Assembly (NCBI RefSeq): GCF_002078015.1
Contig: NZ_LWBP01000189.1
Location: 48,568-112,567 of the forward strand
Source of the DNA: Niastella populi
GTDB lineage: Bacteria; Bacteroidota; Bacteroidia; Chitinophagales; Chitinophagaceae
Length of the DNA: 64,000 bases
Direction: 5' to 3'
This document shows, piece after piece, positions 1 through 8,236 of the stretch. The notes under the pieces were generated by a model. That model was given only the letters and a program-made list of their open reading frames with translations. It did no database searches and had not been told where the DNA came from. Made by a program: the position numbers and the translations under genes. Position 1 is the stretch's first letter. Each line of letters begins with the position of its first letter.

Positions 1-47
1 TTCCGGCATCGTCTTCCGGTGGTTCTTTGTAACTTTACCATCAATCT

Positions 48-1418
48 ATGTACGCTATAGTTGATATAGAAACTACCGGGGGGTACGCTGCCAATAACGA
101 TATTACCGAGATCGCTATTGTGTTGCACGACGGGCAATCTGTTATAAACCGGTTCGAAAGCCTGGTACGGCCGGTTCGTACCATTCCATACTATATTCAG
201 GTATTGACGGGCATTTCCAATGAAATGGTGAGTGATGCGCCTTCCTTTGAAGAGCTGGCGCCGCAATTATATGAGTTGTTGCAGGGAAGGATCTTCGTGG
301 CCCATAATGTAAACTTCGATTACTCGTTTCTGAAACATCATTTCAGCGCCGCGGGGTACGAGCTTACTACAAATAAACTTTGCACGGTACGGCTTTCAAA
401 AAAAGTTTTTCCCGGCATTCCATCTTACAGTTTGGGCAACCTTTGCCGTTATTTCGGTATTACTATTCAAAACCGGCACCGCGCCGGGGGCGATGCCGAT
501 GCCACTGTTCGCCTGCTCGAGCATTTACTGCAAAATAATGCGAAGCCCCATATTCAACAGTTTATAAAACGCGGGGCGAAGGAACAATCGCTGCCGCCTA
601 ATTTGCCTGAGGAACAGGTGGCTCAATTGCCGTATACGCCCGGGGTGTATTATTTCCATAACCAAACCGGGAAGGTTATTTACGTGGGCAAGGCGAAGAA
701 CCTGAAATACCGCGTAAGCAGTCATTTTACACATAACGGATCGGGTAAACAGCGGCAGGATTTTCTGCGGAATATTTACAGCATTACGTATCAGTCGTGC
801 AGTACGGAACTGATGGCATTCATTCTCGAAAGCGTGGAGATAAAACGGTTATGGCCTCAGTTCAACAGCAGTCAGAAGCGGTTTGAACATGCTTACGGTT
901 TATACATGTTTGAAGACAGCAGCGGTTATATGCGGCTGGCTATCGACAAAAAGAAAAAACACATGGCGCCGTTGTATACGTTCAATTTGCTGGTAGAAGG
1001 GCATAGGCTCATCAACCGGTTGATAGAGCGGTTTAATCTTTGTCCGAAATTATGCTTTATGCAAACCGCACCGGGACCGTGCTCGCCAGGTGGCGAAGTG
1101 GTTTGTTTGGGCGCCTGTGAGCATAAGGAAGCCGTTGATACGTATAACCACCGGGTGAATGAAGCATTGCAATGGCTGGAAGAATGGCTGCCTACCTTTG
1201 CGGTGGTCGATGCCGGCAATGAGCGCGATGAACATAGCTGCATATTGATGGAGAAAGGCAAGTTTTATGGTATGGGTTATATTCCCGCCGGCGTAGGCAT
1301 TACCAACAGGGAAGAATTGAAAACCTACCTCACAAGATATCCTGAAAATGATTATATACGGGGATTGGTATATCAATTCATAGAAAAGTATCCTGGTAAA
1401 AAGGTGAATTTTGGATAA
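48..1418 (+). CDS. DEDDh 3'-5' exonuclease fused to GIY-YIG (UvrC/Cho-like) nuclease
   Basis: This 456-residue protein joins two nucleases. Residues 1-165 are a DnaQ-like DEDDh exonuclease: D6 and E8 in the first motif, D91 in the second (AHNVNFD), and H144 and D149 in the third (HRAGGDAD). Residues 190-275 are a GIY-YIG domain of UvrC type, with GVYYF at 199-203, YVGKAKNLK at 212-220 and a catalytic-type Glu at 261. Residues from about 330 hold a Cys set ending CLGAC that resembles the cysteine cluster following the UvrC nuclease domain. All key residues are present, so both activities are expected. Proteins of this architecture are commonly annotated as DNA polymerase III epsilon-like; repair by excision plus trimming is inferred. 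The ATG is the first codon in a long open frame. The gene stands alone and its TAA stop begins an octamer array. Confidence 0.9.
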   Translation: MYAIVDIETTGGYAANNDITEIAIVLHDGQSVINRFESLVRPVRTIPYYIQVLTGISNEMVSDAPSFEELAPQLYELLQGRIFVAHNVNFDYSFLKHHFSAAGYELTTNKLCTVRLSKKVFPGIPSYSLGNLCRYFGITIQNRHRAGGDADATVRLLEHLLQNNAKPHIQQFIKRGAKEQSLPPNLPEEQVAQLPYTPGVYYFHNQTGKVIYVGKAKNLKYRVSSHFTHNGSGKQRQDFLRNIYSITYQSCSTELMAFILESVEIKRLWPQFNSSQKRFEHAYGLYMFEDSSGYMRLAIDKKKKHMAPLYTFNLLVEGHRLINRLIERFNLCPKLCFMQTAPGPCSPGGEVVCLGACEHKEAVDTYNHRVNEALQWLEEWLPTFAVVDAGNERDEHSCILMEKGKFYGMGYIPAGVGITNREELKTYLTRYPENDYIRGLVYQFIEKYPGKKVNFG

Positions 1419-1439
1419 TGTGATAATTTGATAATGAAT
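1416..1439 (+). repeat. Octamer array, TAATGTGA type, starting in a stop codon
   Basis: Three tandem 8-bp words are visible: TAATGTGA, TAATTTGA, TAATGAAT. The first three bases are the stop codon of the exonuclease gene. The same words in the same order, with one extra unit, follow the T9SS gene at 19479-19510, and the reverse-complement family lies at 40059-40095. Confidence 0.7.
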
Positions 1440-1505
1440 ACAGCGAACGGGAAAATATAAAACCTGAGGCGGTTTCGCAATATTCGCACAGGCGAATTTT
1501 CGCGA

Positions 1506-1547
1506 GCCCATTGCCCATTGCCCATTGCCCATTCACCATTCACCATT
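1506..1547 (+). repeat. Heptamer array GCCCATT x4, CACCATT x2
   Basis: Six perfect 7-bp steps lie in the 288-bp gap between the exonuclease gene and the lipoprotein gene. The reverse-complement family (GGCAATG/GGCAATT) occurs at 53964-53984. The rest of the gap holds the octamer array at 1416-1439, the palindrome at 1597-1609 and AT-rich DNA with no other gene that I can see. Confidence 0.85.
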
Positions 1548-1596
1548 CCCTCCTTCGGTAATTACCATCCGGCTACGTACATTTCCAACATATATA

Positions 1597-1609
1597 TGAC
1601 CGTTGGTCA
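1597..1609. promoter_or_regulatory. Palindrome TGACC-GTT-GGTCA, possible operator
   Basis: A 13-bp inverted repeat with 5-bp arms lies about 100 bp upstream of the lipoprotein gene. Its form resembles operators bound by TetR-family repressors. No TetR gene lies in the window, so the assignment is only suggestive. Confidence 0.3.
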
Positions 1610-1706
1610 ATATTAAACCACTTTGGTATTAAAGTTGTGAAACATTTGGCGGCATTCTTTTTCAGGTAATTTTTTTTACATATTTTTTGTACAAATAACC
1701 CACACT

Positions 1707-2201
1707 ATGAAAAGACGCAATCTGTTACTATGCTGTTTGCTCGCAGCAGGGTGTCGTGAGACAGCACCCAACAATGAAGCAGCTGCTAAAGCCGCTACGG
1801 CAGAAAAAACGCCGCCCGCTATCAAGGCGCCACCGGTTGAAAAAATTCCACTGTATCGCACAACGGTGAATGAGGAACCAATAGCGGAGCATAAGGAAAA
1901 AACGTCCAATCCGTTAAACGATTGGTATTTTTCAGTAAAGCTGTATGAAACGCCTAAAACTTTTCAGTACCTGATGAAATGTAAGTATGAAGAGCTGGAA
2001 GGCGACGATACATTGTATTTGCCCAATATGGGTGTAACGCCAAAACCTGTTATACAAAAAGGGGAGGACAAGTACTCCTGTATCGTAGGTTTTATGGATA
2101 ACAATAATCAGTTTCGGGAGTACAAAAAAGTGTATGTGAAAAATGATCAGCTGAAAGTTACATCCCTGAAACATTATACGGTAGTTACTTATGAAAAGTA
2201 A
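1707..2201 (+). CDS. Hypothetical lipoprotein
   Basis: This 164-residue protein begins with a lipoprotein signal (MKRRNLLLCCLLAAGC), with the lipobox LAAGC placing the lipidated Cys at residue 16. A 30-residue Ala/Glu/Lys/Pro-rich linker follows, then a small mixed domain from about residue 70. It should be anchored in the cell envelope. I recognise no family. It stands alone between the exonuclease gene and the convergent aat gene, with which it shares the hairpin at 2232-2264. A run of T and a TATTTTTTG sequence just upstream (1681-1689) is close to, but not, a Bacteroidota -7 element. Confidence 0.75.
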   Translation: MKRRNLLLCCLLAAGCRETAPNNEAAAKAATAEKTPPAIKAPPVEKIPLYRTTVNEEPIAEHKEKTSNPLNDWYFSVKLYETPKTFQYLMKCKYEELEGDDTLYLPNMGVTPKPVIQKGEDKYSCIVGFMDNNNQFREYKKVYVKNDQLKVTSLKHYTVVTYEK

Positions 2202-2231
2202 GGCTACACGTAATTAACCGGGAATTTATGC

Positions 2232-2264
2232 AAAGGGAGTGTCTTCAACAGGAGGCCTCCCTTT
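2232..2264. terminator. Bidirectional hairpin terminator
   Basis: AAAGGGAG (2232-2239) pairs with CTCCCTTT (2257-2264). A T-run follows on the plus strand and A residues precede on the other side. It sits between the convergent lipoprotein and aat genes and can serve both. The loop also contains the small palindrome GGAGGCCTCC. Confidence 0.7.
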
Positions 2265-2269
2265 TTAGT

Positions 2270-2920
2270 TTATTCTTCGATCAGCAACTGCAGTAACTGA
2301 ACAAAATCTTCCCTTGAGATCATATGCGCGCCCAGGCTTTCGAGGTGCTCGGTATATACCTGGCAATCGATCAGCTGTACATCATCTTTTTCCAGTTGTT
2401 TTACGTAGCTGATGAAGGCATATTTGCTTGCATTGCTGACCTTGCTGAACATGCTTTCGCCAAAGAAAACCTTTCCCAGTCTTATGCCGTACAAACCGCC
2501 CACCAGTTCATCGTTCTGCCAAACTTCAGCACTGTGGGCAACGCCGAGCTTGTGTAAACGAATGTAGGCTTCTTTCATCTGGTTGGTGATCCAGGTACCG
2601 CTTTGTCCGGGCCGGTCGATGCTTTTGCAGTTATTGATGACTTCAGTAAAAGCTTTGTCGATGGTGAAAGTAAATGTTTCGCGTTTGAGCAGTTGTTTCA
2701 TGCTTTTGCTCACTTTCAGGGTGGGGGGCGTTAAAATAAAACGCGGATTGGGGCACCACCAAAGGATATGCTGACCTTCATACCAGGGAAAAATGCCCTG
2801 GCGGTACGCCAGTAATAAACGTTCGGTAGAAAGATCGCCGCCAACAGCCAGCAATCCATCCGGTTCAGCCAGGTGAACCGGGGGAAAAATGATCTCGTTA
2901 TCCAAAGCAAATAGAGGCAT
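2270..2920 (-). CDS. aat: Leucyl/phenylalanyl-tRNA-protein transferase
   Basis: This enzyme moves Leu or Phe from aminoacyl-tRNA onto proteins with N-terminal Lys or Arg, making bacterial N-degrons. The sequence carries the family signature GIFPWY...ILWWCPNPRFIL and the ESMFS segment. The start is set at the ATG at 2920, giving 216 residues beginning MPLFALDNE, because this matches where the family begins; the frame stays open to a TTG at 2977 that would add 19 residues of unlikely sequence. It lies 120 bp downstream of clpS on the same strand, so both are probably transcribed from the promoter at 3352-3389. ClpS reads the degrons that Aat makes. Confidence 0.93.
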   Translation of the reverse strand: MPLFALDNEIIFPPVHLAEPDGLLAVGGDLSTERLLLAYRQGIFPWYEGQHILWWCPNPRFILTPPTLKVSKSMKQLLKRETFTFTIDKAFTEVINNCKSIDRPGQSGTWITNQMKEAYIRLHKLGVAHSAEVWQNDELVGGLYGIRLGKVFFGESMFSKVSNASKYAFISYVKQLEKDDVQLIDCQVYTEHLESLGAHMISREDFVQLLQLLIEE

Positions 2921-3040
2921 GCCGGGCGTGGTTGGTTGCCGTAAAAATAATAAAAAGAGAAATGTGGTTTGGGTCAAAGCGCCCGATTACTGTTGTGGGC
3001 AGATGGCAGGCAAAGGTTAGCGGGAATTTGCGCTGAATTT

Positions 3041-3337
3041 TCAGGCAAGTACTTCCAGTGTGGCGCCGATGCCGCGGTCGGTAATGGCATCGCATTGAGG
3101 TTTCAGCTCATCGTAAGAGCCTTGTTTAACGGCGTACTTACCCTGAAAATGGATGATGTAAGCGCATTGTTCAGCCTGTTCGGTAGAATGGCCGCATACT
3201 TCAACCAGGGTTTCAATAACCCATTCAAACGTATTCACCTCATCATTCCATACGATGAGGCTATATGGCTCATCCAGCGTGGTGAGCACATCGGTTTCCT
3301 CTTCGTAAAGTGGTTTAACAGATCCATCAAAAGCCAT
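3041..3337 (-). CDS. clpS: ATP-dependent Clp protease adaptor ClpS
   Basis: This 98-residue cytosolic adaptor recognises N-terminal Leu, Phe, Trp or Tyr and hands substrates to ClpAP-type proteases. Visible family features are the WNDEVNTFEWVIETL segment (residues 30-44), whose Asn-Asp residues contact the substrate amino group, and the AYIIHFQGKYAV segment with its conserved His. It begins at an ATG 15 nt after the predicted transcription start of a good Bacteroidota promoter. aat follows on the same strand, so a two-gene N-degron operon is likely. No clpA is present in the window. Confidence 0.93.
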   Translation of the reverse strand: MAFDGSVKPLYEEETDVLTTLDEPYSLIVWNDEVNTFEWVIETLVEVCGHSTEQAEQCAYIIHFQGKYAVKQGSYDELKPQCDAITDRGIGATLEVLA

Positions 3338-3351
3338 ATACTATGGTTTAA

Positions 3352-3389
3352 TCCGTTACAAATTTATAAAAATACCCGTGCCGCAGCAA
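3352..3389 (-). promoter_or_regulatory. Bacteroidota-type promoter for clpS-aat
   Basis: Read on the minus strand, a -33 TTG (plus-strand 3387-3389) is followed after exactly 20 nt by TAAATTTG (plus-strand 3359-3366), a full match to TAnnTTTG. The predicted start of transcription is near 3352, just upstream of the clpS ATG. Confidence 0.7.
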
Positions 3390-3600
3390 GCGCTTTTATT
3401 GGTTTTTAATAATGGGTGGTTTTTACGTAAATGATTCATATAGAATAAATAAAGTGTGTGAAATACAAAAAAGTGCCATTGCGCCATTGTTAAATCGGGA
3501 ACAACGAATGGTAATTCAGCCATCGGATTGCCGGCAATGGGCATGCGTATTTGCGGTTCACCGCATCACTGGTGCAATGCTAAATGATCTCTTTCCTTTT

Positions 3601-4149
3601 TTATTTTTTTCTCAGTTTCTGCTTCATCTTTTCAACATCTGCAATTATAGAGTATTCCCGATTTTCGATCTCATGCCCGTTTTCAAGCAACAGCGTTTTC
3701 AGCCAGTCATAGGTTTTATAATCGGCCTTTATATCCTGATGTGGCGCTGCATACATGTACATGCACGCAAAACAGATATTAAGGTTAGATACCACATTGT
3801 TTTTATGATCATAAAATACAAGTGCATCACGGTAAACCGGGGCACACAACAAGCTGAATTTTTGTTCAATTGGTGTTTGTAAAACTTGCTTTAACCTGGC
3901 TGAAAGAGGGTGATCGCTTTTGAATGTGTTTATTTTTTTCGCAAAAGGATGAAATTGTCCCGCGTCATTTATCAATACAGCATATTTTCGCTCCAATACG
4001 GTATAAGCAGTTAGCCTTTCTTCAATGTCCTCAATTGATCTTACCTGTTCATATTCGGCGTTCACCTGCTTCTCTTCCGGTTCCCGGTTAAAGCTCCAGG
4101 TTTCAACATAATCAAAGACGATGCTATCAATATATTCAGCTGTATTCAT
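3601..4149 (-). CDS. Hypothetical protein, 182 aa
   Basis: I recognise no family. The protein has no signal peptide or membrane span. It is mostly charged and probably helical, with an N-terminal acidic/Glu-rich region (residues 1-70), a central hydrophobic stretch with NICFACMYMY (about 125-135) and a Lys-rich C-terminus ending KLRKK. The ATG start lies in a frame with no better upstream choice. It shares the strand with clpS-aat but lies 264 bp upstream of clpS, beyond the clpS promoter, so it is a separate unit. A cytosolic protein of unknown role is all that can be said. Confidence 0.65.
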   Translation of the reverse strand: MNTAEYIDSIVFDYVETWSFNREPEEKQVNAEYEQVRSIEDIEERLTAYTVLERKYAVLINDAGQFHPFAKKINTFKSDHPLSARLKQVLQTPIEQKFSLLCAPVYRDALVFYDHKNNVVSNLNICFACMYMYAAPHQDIKADYKTYDWLKTLLLENGHEIENREYSIIADVEKMKQKLRKK

Positions 4150-4571
4150 ATGACGGGGTTTTAGTTGGCTAATATAAAAGTTTCTGTTTTAGCCGCATAG
4201 AATCTTACGCGTGTTCAAATTGGCTATTGTCTGTTGCCTTTTGGTCAATTGGAGGCTGTCCTGTACCATCCTGCCCGGCAGCGGTTGCGATCATTGATGA
4301 AATCTTCTGAAAATCGCTCTGGTGGCGGGTTTTGCAATTGTATAGCAGGGTTAGGCATAATAAAAAAGCGTAAAAGTGGGTTATGCCATGTTCCCGGCGC
4401 GCTGTACTTTTACATCATCAACAACGGTAGCACGGTAAAAAGAGAGAGAAAGCGCAGAAGCTACCATGAAGCGAAATGCTTCACTTCAAATCAGATTTTA
4501 CCTTTTTTTTCATATGGCAAGCAATCGTTAGAGGTCGGCTGTTTCTACAGAGGACCTTTTTTCTTTTCAGG
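4150..4571. other. Gene-free stretch between the 182-aa gene and the AraC gene
   Basis: This 422-bp stretch has no convincing coding frame. A plus-strand frame from 4234 runs into the AraC gene antisense, has poor composition and is not believed. A TACTTTTA sequence near 4406 resembles a -7 element but no gene follows it. It may be the site of a lost gene; this is a guess. Confidence 0.4.
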
Positions 4572-5393
4572 TCATTCCTCTTTTACCTTTGGAAAATTCT
4601 CGGCTACTTCATTCAACTGTTTTTTATAATCGAAAGGCGACACGCCGGTAAATTCCCTGAACGTGCGAATGAAATGTGACTGGTCGCTATAGCCATTCTC
4701 GTAAGCGATATCAGATAACTTTTGATAGTTATTTTTCCTAAGCTGGTTAAGCGATTCCTGGAAGCGGCAGATGCGGGAAAATAATTTGGCAGAAACCCCG
4801 ATCGATTGTTTGAACCGGCGCTCGAGCGTGCGTTCACTCAATTGCAATTGCTTCAACAGCGCATTGAATGAAACTGCTCCTTTGCCGCGGAAGATCTCTG
4901 TTACGGCAAATTTTGTAATGGCATCCTGCTTATCGCCGGTATGTTGAACAGAATTGCTAAGGCTGGAAGAAAATAAATTGATCTGTTCTTCAATAGTGGT
5001 GGCGCCCATCAGCTTTTCCAGTAAATTTTTTTCTTTTTTATGCTGAACAAGGCCCATGTCGACACAGGTTCCTGTAAGCTCATTTGCATCGAGGCCAAAA
5101 ACCGATTGCAGGGCATGTGGTTGTAAACAAATTCCGATCGTGTTCAATTTTCCCGACAGGATCATCTTCGCCGGTTGAATGGTTTGTCCGTACAACAAAA
5201 CAGAAGGCAATTGTTTTTGATCTTCCAGATAGAATGTTCCCTTATCGGGTGGCTGAAACATGATACCGGGACTGCCATCGGCGAGGGGACTGAACGTTTC
5301 AACGGAACCGGCATTACCATTATTTTCCAGTACCCAAAAGTACCGGACGAAAGGCCGCAAATTTTCAGGCGGAAGAACAATACGATAATCCAT
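4572..5393 (-). CDS. AraC-family transcriptional regulator
   Basis: This 273-residue regulator has an N-terminal ligand/cupin-like half (residues 1-150, beginning MDYRIVLPPENLRPFVRYFW, of the kind found in many Bacteroidota AraC proteins) and a C-terminal pair of helix-turn-helix motifs (about 165-265). The second helix-turn-helix carries the family signature as DIAYENGYSDQSHFIRTFREFTGVSP. It should be a cytosolic DNA-binding protein responding to a small molecule. Its target is not obvious: the nearest genes are the 182-aa gene on the same strand and the tRNA and cupin beyond it, and none makes a clear pair. Confidence 0.9.
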   Translation of the reverse strand: MDYRIVLPPENLRPFVRYFWVLENNGNAGSVETFSPLADGSPGIMFQPPDKGTFYLEDQKQLPSVLLYGQTIQPAKMILSGKLNTIGICLQPHALQSVFGLDANELTGTCVDMGLVQHKKEKNLLEKLMGATTIEEQINLFSSSLSNSVQHTGDKQDAITKFAVTEIFRGKGAVSFNALLKQLQLSERTLERRFKQSIGVSAKLFSRICRFQESLNQLRKNNYQKLSDIAYENGYSDQSHFIRTFREFTGVSPFDYKKQLNEVAENFPKVKEE

Positions 5394-5524
5394 GTTGGGA
5401 AGCTTATACAGGTAAGATGTAACAATGATCCCGTTCCGGGGCTAATGCAATTTATAGCTTTTTAGCCGAGCCGGGTTCCTTTCAAAAAAATGAGGAAAAA
5501 TGTTCATTATCAATGAAAAAAAAT

Positions 5525-5554
5525 TTGGCGGAAATGTGGCAAGCCTTATCTTTG
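5525..5554 (+). promoter_or_regulatory. Promoter of the tRNA-Val gene
   Basis: TTG at 5525-5527, inside TTTGGCG, is followed after 19 nt by TATCTTTG at 5547-5554, an exact TAnnTTTG. Transcription would start near 5560, about 80 nt before the mature tRNA, leaving a purine-rich leader to be removed by processing. Confidence 0.75.
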
Positions 5555-5642
5555 CACTCCCAAAACGGAATAAGGGCAGCGAAGAGAAAGGAAAGTTTGG
5601 GAAAACAGCTCTAAAGTATTGAAAGTTAGTAGATAACTATAA

Positions 5643-5717
5643 GGGAGTTTAGCTCAGTTGGTTCAGAGCATCTGCCTTACAAGCAGAGGGTCGGCGGTTC
5701 GAGCCCGTCAACTCCCA
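5643..5717 (+). tRNA. tRNA-Val (anticodon TAC)
   Basis: This is a complete cloverleaf. The acceptor arm GGGAGTT pairs with AACTCCC (5710-5716) and the discriminator is A at 5717. The D-arm begins AGCTCAG. The anticodon stem TCTGC/GCAGA encloses the loop CTTACAA with anticodon TAC at 5678-5680. The T-loop is TTCGAGC. CCA is not encoded, as is common in this phylum. It is a single tRNA with its own promoter and terminator. Confidence 0.97.
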
Positions 5718-5727
5718 CAGAATAGGT

Positions 5728-5756
5728 AAAGCCCTGCATTGCAGGGCTTTTTTTTT
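5728..5756 (+). terminator. Intrinsic terminator of the tRNA-Val gene
   Basis: The stem GCCCTGC (5731-5737)/GCAGGGC (5741-5747) with a 3-nt loop is followed by nine T residues. It begins about 10 nt after the tRNA end. Confidence 0.9.
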
Positions 5757-5911
5757 ATCTCTACCAGATATTCGAACCTCTGAATGTCCAGTGCCATATT
5801 GCAAATATTTATTGTTGCCTTATAAATATGCAGTTTGATGTCGTAAAAATCATCATAAAGACTTTGTAGTATCGGTATAACTTCAGAAGTTCATTAAGCT
5901 ATTTTCTTCCG

Positions 5912-6319
5912 TTATTTGTTGTCTTCAAACCATTTCACAATAGAAGGCATATTCCTTTCAAAGCCGCCAGGTATAAAGAAATTTAATGCTCCAGCTTTAT
6001 TGCCGGTTTTGTTTTTGAAGTCATGGGTTGTTTTTGCAGGAATTCTTAAAAATGTTCCTTTGTCAGCATCTATCCATTGATCGCCAACAAGGAACGACAC
6101 TGTACCTTCCAGCACATAAAATACTTCGTCGTTTTCTTCGTGGGCATGTGGTCCCGGCCCGTCGGAGTTTGGCGCTAACCACCATTCTGAAATACTATAT
6201 TTTGCGCTGGTTTCATTTTCGTCTGCTTTAAAAATAGCAGTCATCGTTCCGCAGTTGTAAACTCGTCCTTGTCCATTTGTGAGAACAATAGGAACTGTTT
6301 GGTCATTTTTATGTTTCAT
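5912..6319 (-). CDS. Cupin-domain protein
   Basis: This 135-residue single-domain cupin has the first motif PHAHEENDEVFYVLEG (about residues 60-75), giving His, His and Glu metal ligands, and the second motif around IPAKTTHDF (about 104-112), giving the last His. It is a small cytosolic beta-barrel that may be a metal-dependent enzyme or a sugar/small-molecule binder. The sequence does not say which. It is a single gene with a good promoter at 6336-6367. It faces the AraC gene across the tRNA-Val gene; a regulatory link is possible but not shown. Confidence 0.88.
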   Translation of the reverse strand: MKHKNDQTVPIVLTNGQGRVYNCGTMTAIFKADENETSAKYSISEWWLAPNSDGPGPHAHEENDEVFYVLEGTVSFLVGDQWIDADKGTFLRIPAKTTHDFKNKTGNKAGALNFFIPGGFERNMPSIVKWFEDNK

Positions 6320-6335
6320 TTCTTGTATTGAAAGA

Positions 6336-6367
6336 CAAATTTATCGAAAGAAAATTCATGTCATCAA
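6336..6367 (-). promoter_or_regulatory. Bacteroidota-type promoter for the cupin gene
   Basis: On the minus strand, TTG (plus-strand 6365-6367) is followed after 21 nt by TAAATTTG (plus-strand 6336-6343), a full consensus match 17 nt upstream of the cupin ATG. Confidence 0.7.
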
Positions 6368-6570
6368 TATCTCCGTAACAGGTTCGTGAAAACGCAAACT
6401 CTTTGGCGCATCTTGCTTCTTCCAGGTGGTAGTTTGTTCCATAAAAGGTGAAAAAACGGTAAGAAAGGAATGTTGGAAGTTGCTAAATTTAAAGAAATGT
6501 AACCATTAGCCACCAGGCAGATTAAATCATGAAAATAACCATGACATTAGTTCTCAATAATTGGTTTCTT

Positions 6571-6602
6571 TTGGGAAATAAAAAATAAATCATCTACATT
6601 TA
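6571..6602 (+). promoter_or_regulatory. Possible promoter of the di-heme/DUF1772 pair
   Basis: TTG at 6571-6573 is followed after 21 nt by TACATTTA (6595-6602), one mismatch from TAnnTTTG. It would give a leader of roughly 125 nt before the ATG at 6733. The rest of the 413-bp divergent gap (6320-6732) holds only this and the cupin promoter. Confidence 0.4.
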
Positions 6603-6732
6603 TTATTACTTCCTTACACTTCCAATCCTCTAAAAAACAAATCATTGAGCCTCGTCCCGTCCCATGTCGGTTTTCTTCTATTTTCCGGCTTTTCGGCCAT
6701 ATAATTTTGGTTTCATAATAACCATCCCTATT

Positions 6733-7710
6733 ATGAAACGGATAATTATAGTTACCATTTTACTTGTAACCGCCATTATAGCTGCTGTATATCTCGCCGG
6801 AAGCGCCTACTGCGCAAGTACCGCTCAATACGACCGCATGTTGCTGCCAAGGATCTCAGATTATAAAATATTCGCAGGCGAACCGGTTGCGCTTATCCCC
6901 GGTAATGGCTTTCAGTTGTACGAACTGTCAACCGGTTTGTTCACCGATTATGCCGAAAAACAACGCCTGATAAAACTGCCCGCCAGTAAAACTATCGTAG
7001 CGGTGAATGATGGGCTGCCCCATTTTCCCGATAGTACCATCCTGGTTAAAACGTTCTATTACTTTAACGATAAAAGAAATATCTCCAAAGGTAAACGGCT
7101 TATCGAGACCAGGCTGCTGGTGAAATATAATGGCCAGTGGCTGGCTGGCACCTATGTATGGAATGAAGCGCAAACCGATGCCGTGCTGGTAAGCAAAGGC
7201 GCTACAACGGCTGTTTCATGGATCGATGAAAATGCAAATACCCGCAATATTACTTACCGTATACCAGCACCGAAAGATTGCGCTTCCTGTCATAAGAGTA
7301 ATAATTTGCTGTTGCCGGCCGGATTTAAGATGCGGAACCTCAACCGGAACGTAGTGCGGAATAATGCTACCCTAAATCAATTACAATATTTACAGAATGC
7401 AGGTGTGTTGAGCCCTGTTGATCCGGCTGCTTTCTCTTCATTGCCCGACTGGCAAAATGAAAAGCATACTATCCCGGAAAGGGTACGGGCATACCTGGAA
7501 ATGAATTGTGCGCATTGTCATAACGATAAAGGTTCCTGCGCCCTTTCATCTGTACGTTTTGGCTGGGAAATACCGCTGGCCGATACCCGCATTGAAAACA
7601 AAAAATACCGCATTATAAACCTGATGACAAAAGGAAGAATGCCACGCATCGGCACCACCATCGTCGATGCAGAAGCGCTGACACTGATAAAAAAATATTT
7701 TCAACAATAA
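6733..7710 (+). CDS. Di-heme c-type cytochrome-like membrane-anchored protein
   Basis: The protein has two heme-c attachment motifs, CASCH (nt 7279-7293, residue 183) and CAHCH (nt 7507-7521, residue 259), and resembles the SO2930-type di-heme proteins. The start chosen is the ATG at 6733, giving 325 residues and a clean N-terminal membrane anchor (MKRIIIVTILLVTAIIAAVYLA); the frame remains open to 6664 but that would put a non-signal extension in front. It should sit in the periplasm, tethered to the inner membrane, and take part in electron transfer. A DUF1772 membrane protein follows after 16 nt. Partner and substrate are unknown. Confidence 0.85.
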   Translation: MKRIIIVTILLVTAIIAAVYLAGSAYCASTAQYDRMLLPRISDYKIFAGEPVALIPGNGFQLYELSTGLFTDYAEKQRLIKLPASKTIVAVNDGLPHFPDSTILVKTFYYFNDKRNISKGKRLIETRLLVKYNGQWLAGTYVWNEAQTDAVLVSKGATTAVSWIDENANTRNITYRIPAPKDCASCHKSNNLLLPAGFKMRNLNRNVVRNNATLNQLQYLQNAGVLSPVDPAAFSSLPDWQNEKHTIPERVRAYLEMNCAHCHNDKGSCALSSVRFGWEIPLADTRIENKKYRIINLMTKGRMPRIGTTIVDAEALTLIKKYFQQ

Positions 7711-7726
7711 TATAAAACCACGTCCA

Positions 7727-8236
7727 ATGACTTTTGCAAATATCGCATTACTGATCGCCGCTTTTACTACTGCACTTATTGCCGGGCTTTTTTATTCCTA
7801 TTCCTGTTCGGTAAATGCCGGACTGGGCAAACTGCCCGATGCCGGATACCTGGCTGCTATGCAATCGATCAACCGCGAGATCCTGAATCCCTTATTCTTT
7901 ATGAGCTTTATGGGAACATTGTTCCTGTTGCCCGCCGCCACCTGGCTGCAATACAGTAATCAGGGAACTACCCGGTTTTACCTGTTGCTGGCCGCAACAC
8001 TGGTTTATACAATCGGTACTTTTGGGGTTACCGTACTGGGCAATGTACCGTTGAACAATGCGCTCGATGGTTTTCAGTTGCAGTCTTCGTCGGCCGGCCT
8101 GCTTCATCAGCAAAGAGAATTATTTGAAAAACCCTGGAACCGCTTGCACAGCATTCGCACAATTGCCAATGCCATCGCTTTGATTTTGGTTTTGCTTGCA
8201 TGTATAGTAAAAACAGAAACACTTAAACCAGAATAG
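7727..8236 (+). CDS. DUF1772-family membrane protein
   Basis: This 169-residue protein has four hydrophobic spans (about 5-25, 55-75, 85-105 and 145-162) and the DUF1772 (anthrone-oxygenase-like) pattern, including NVPLNNAL and a W-x-R-x-H-S-I-R segment. It is an inner-membrane protein with no firm biochemical role. It lies 16 nt after the di-heme gene and is surely co-transcribed with it. The left arm of the terminator at 8218-8259 is coded by its last codons, and its TAG stop lies in the terminator loop. Confidence 0.85.
   Translation: MTFANIALLIAAFTTALIAGLFYSYSCSVNAGLGKLPDAGYLAAMQSINREILNPLFFMSFMGTLFLLPAATWLQYSNQGTTRFYLLLAATLVYTIGTFGVTVLGNVPLNNALDGFQLQSSSAGLLHQQRELFEKPWNRLHSIRTIANAIALILVLLACIVKTETLKPE

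Noticed and set aside
4234..4629. 131-codon plus-strand frame overlapping the AraC gene
   Set aside because: It runs antisense into the conserved AraC helix-turn-helix region and its residue composition is improbable.
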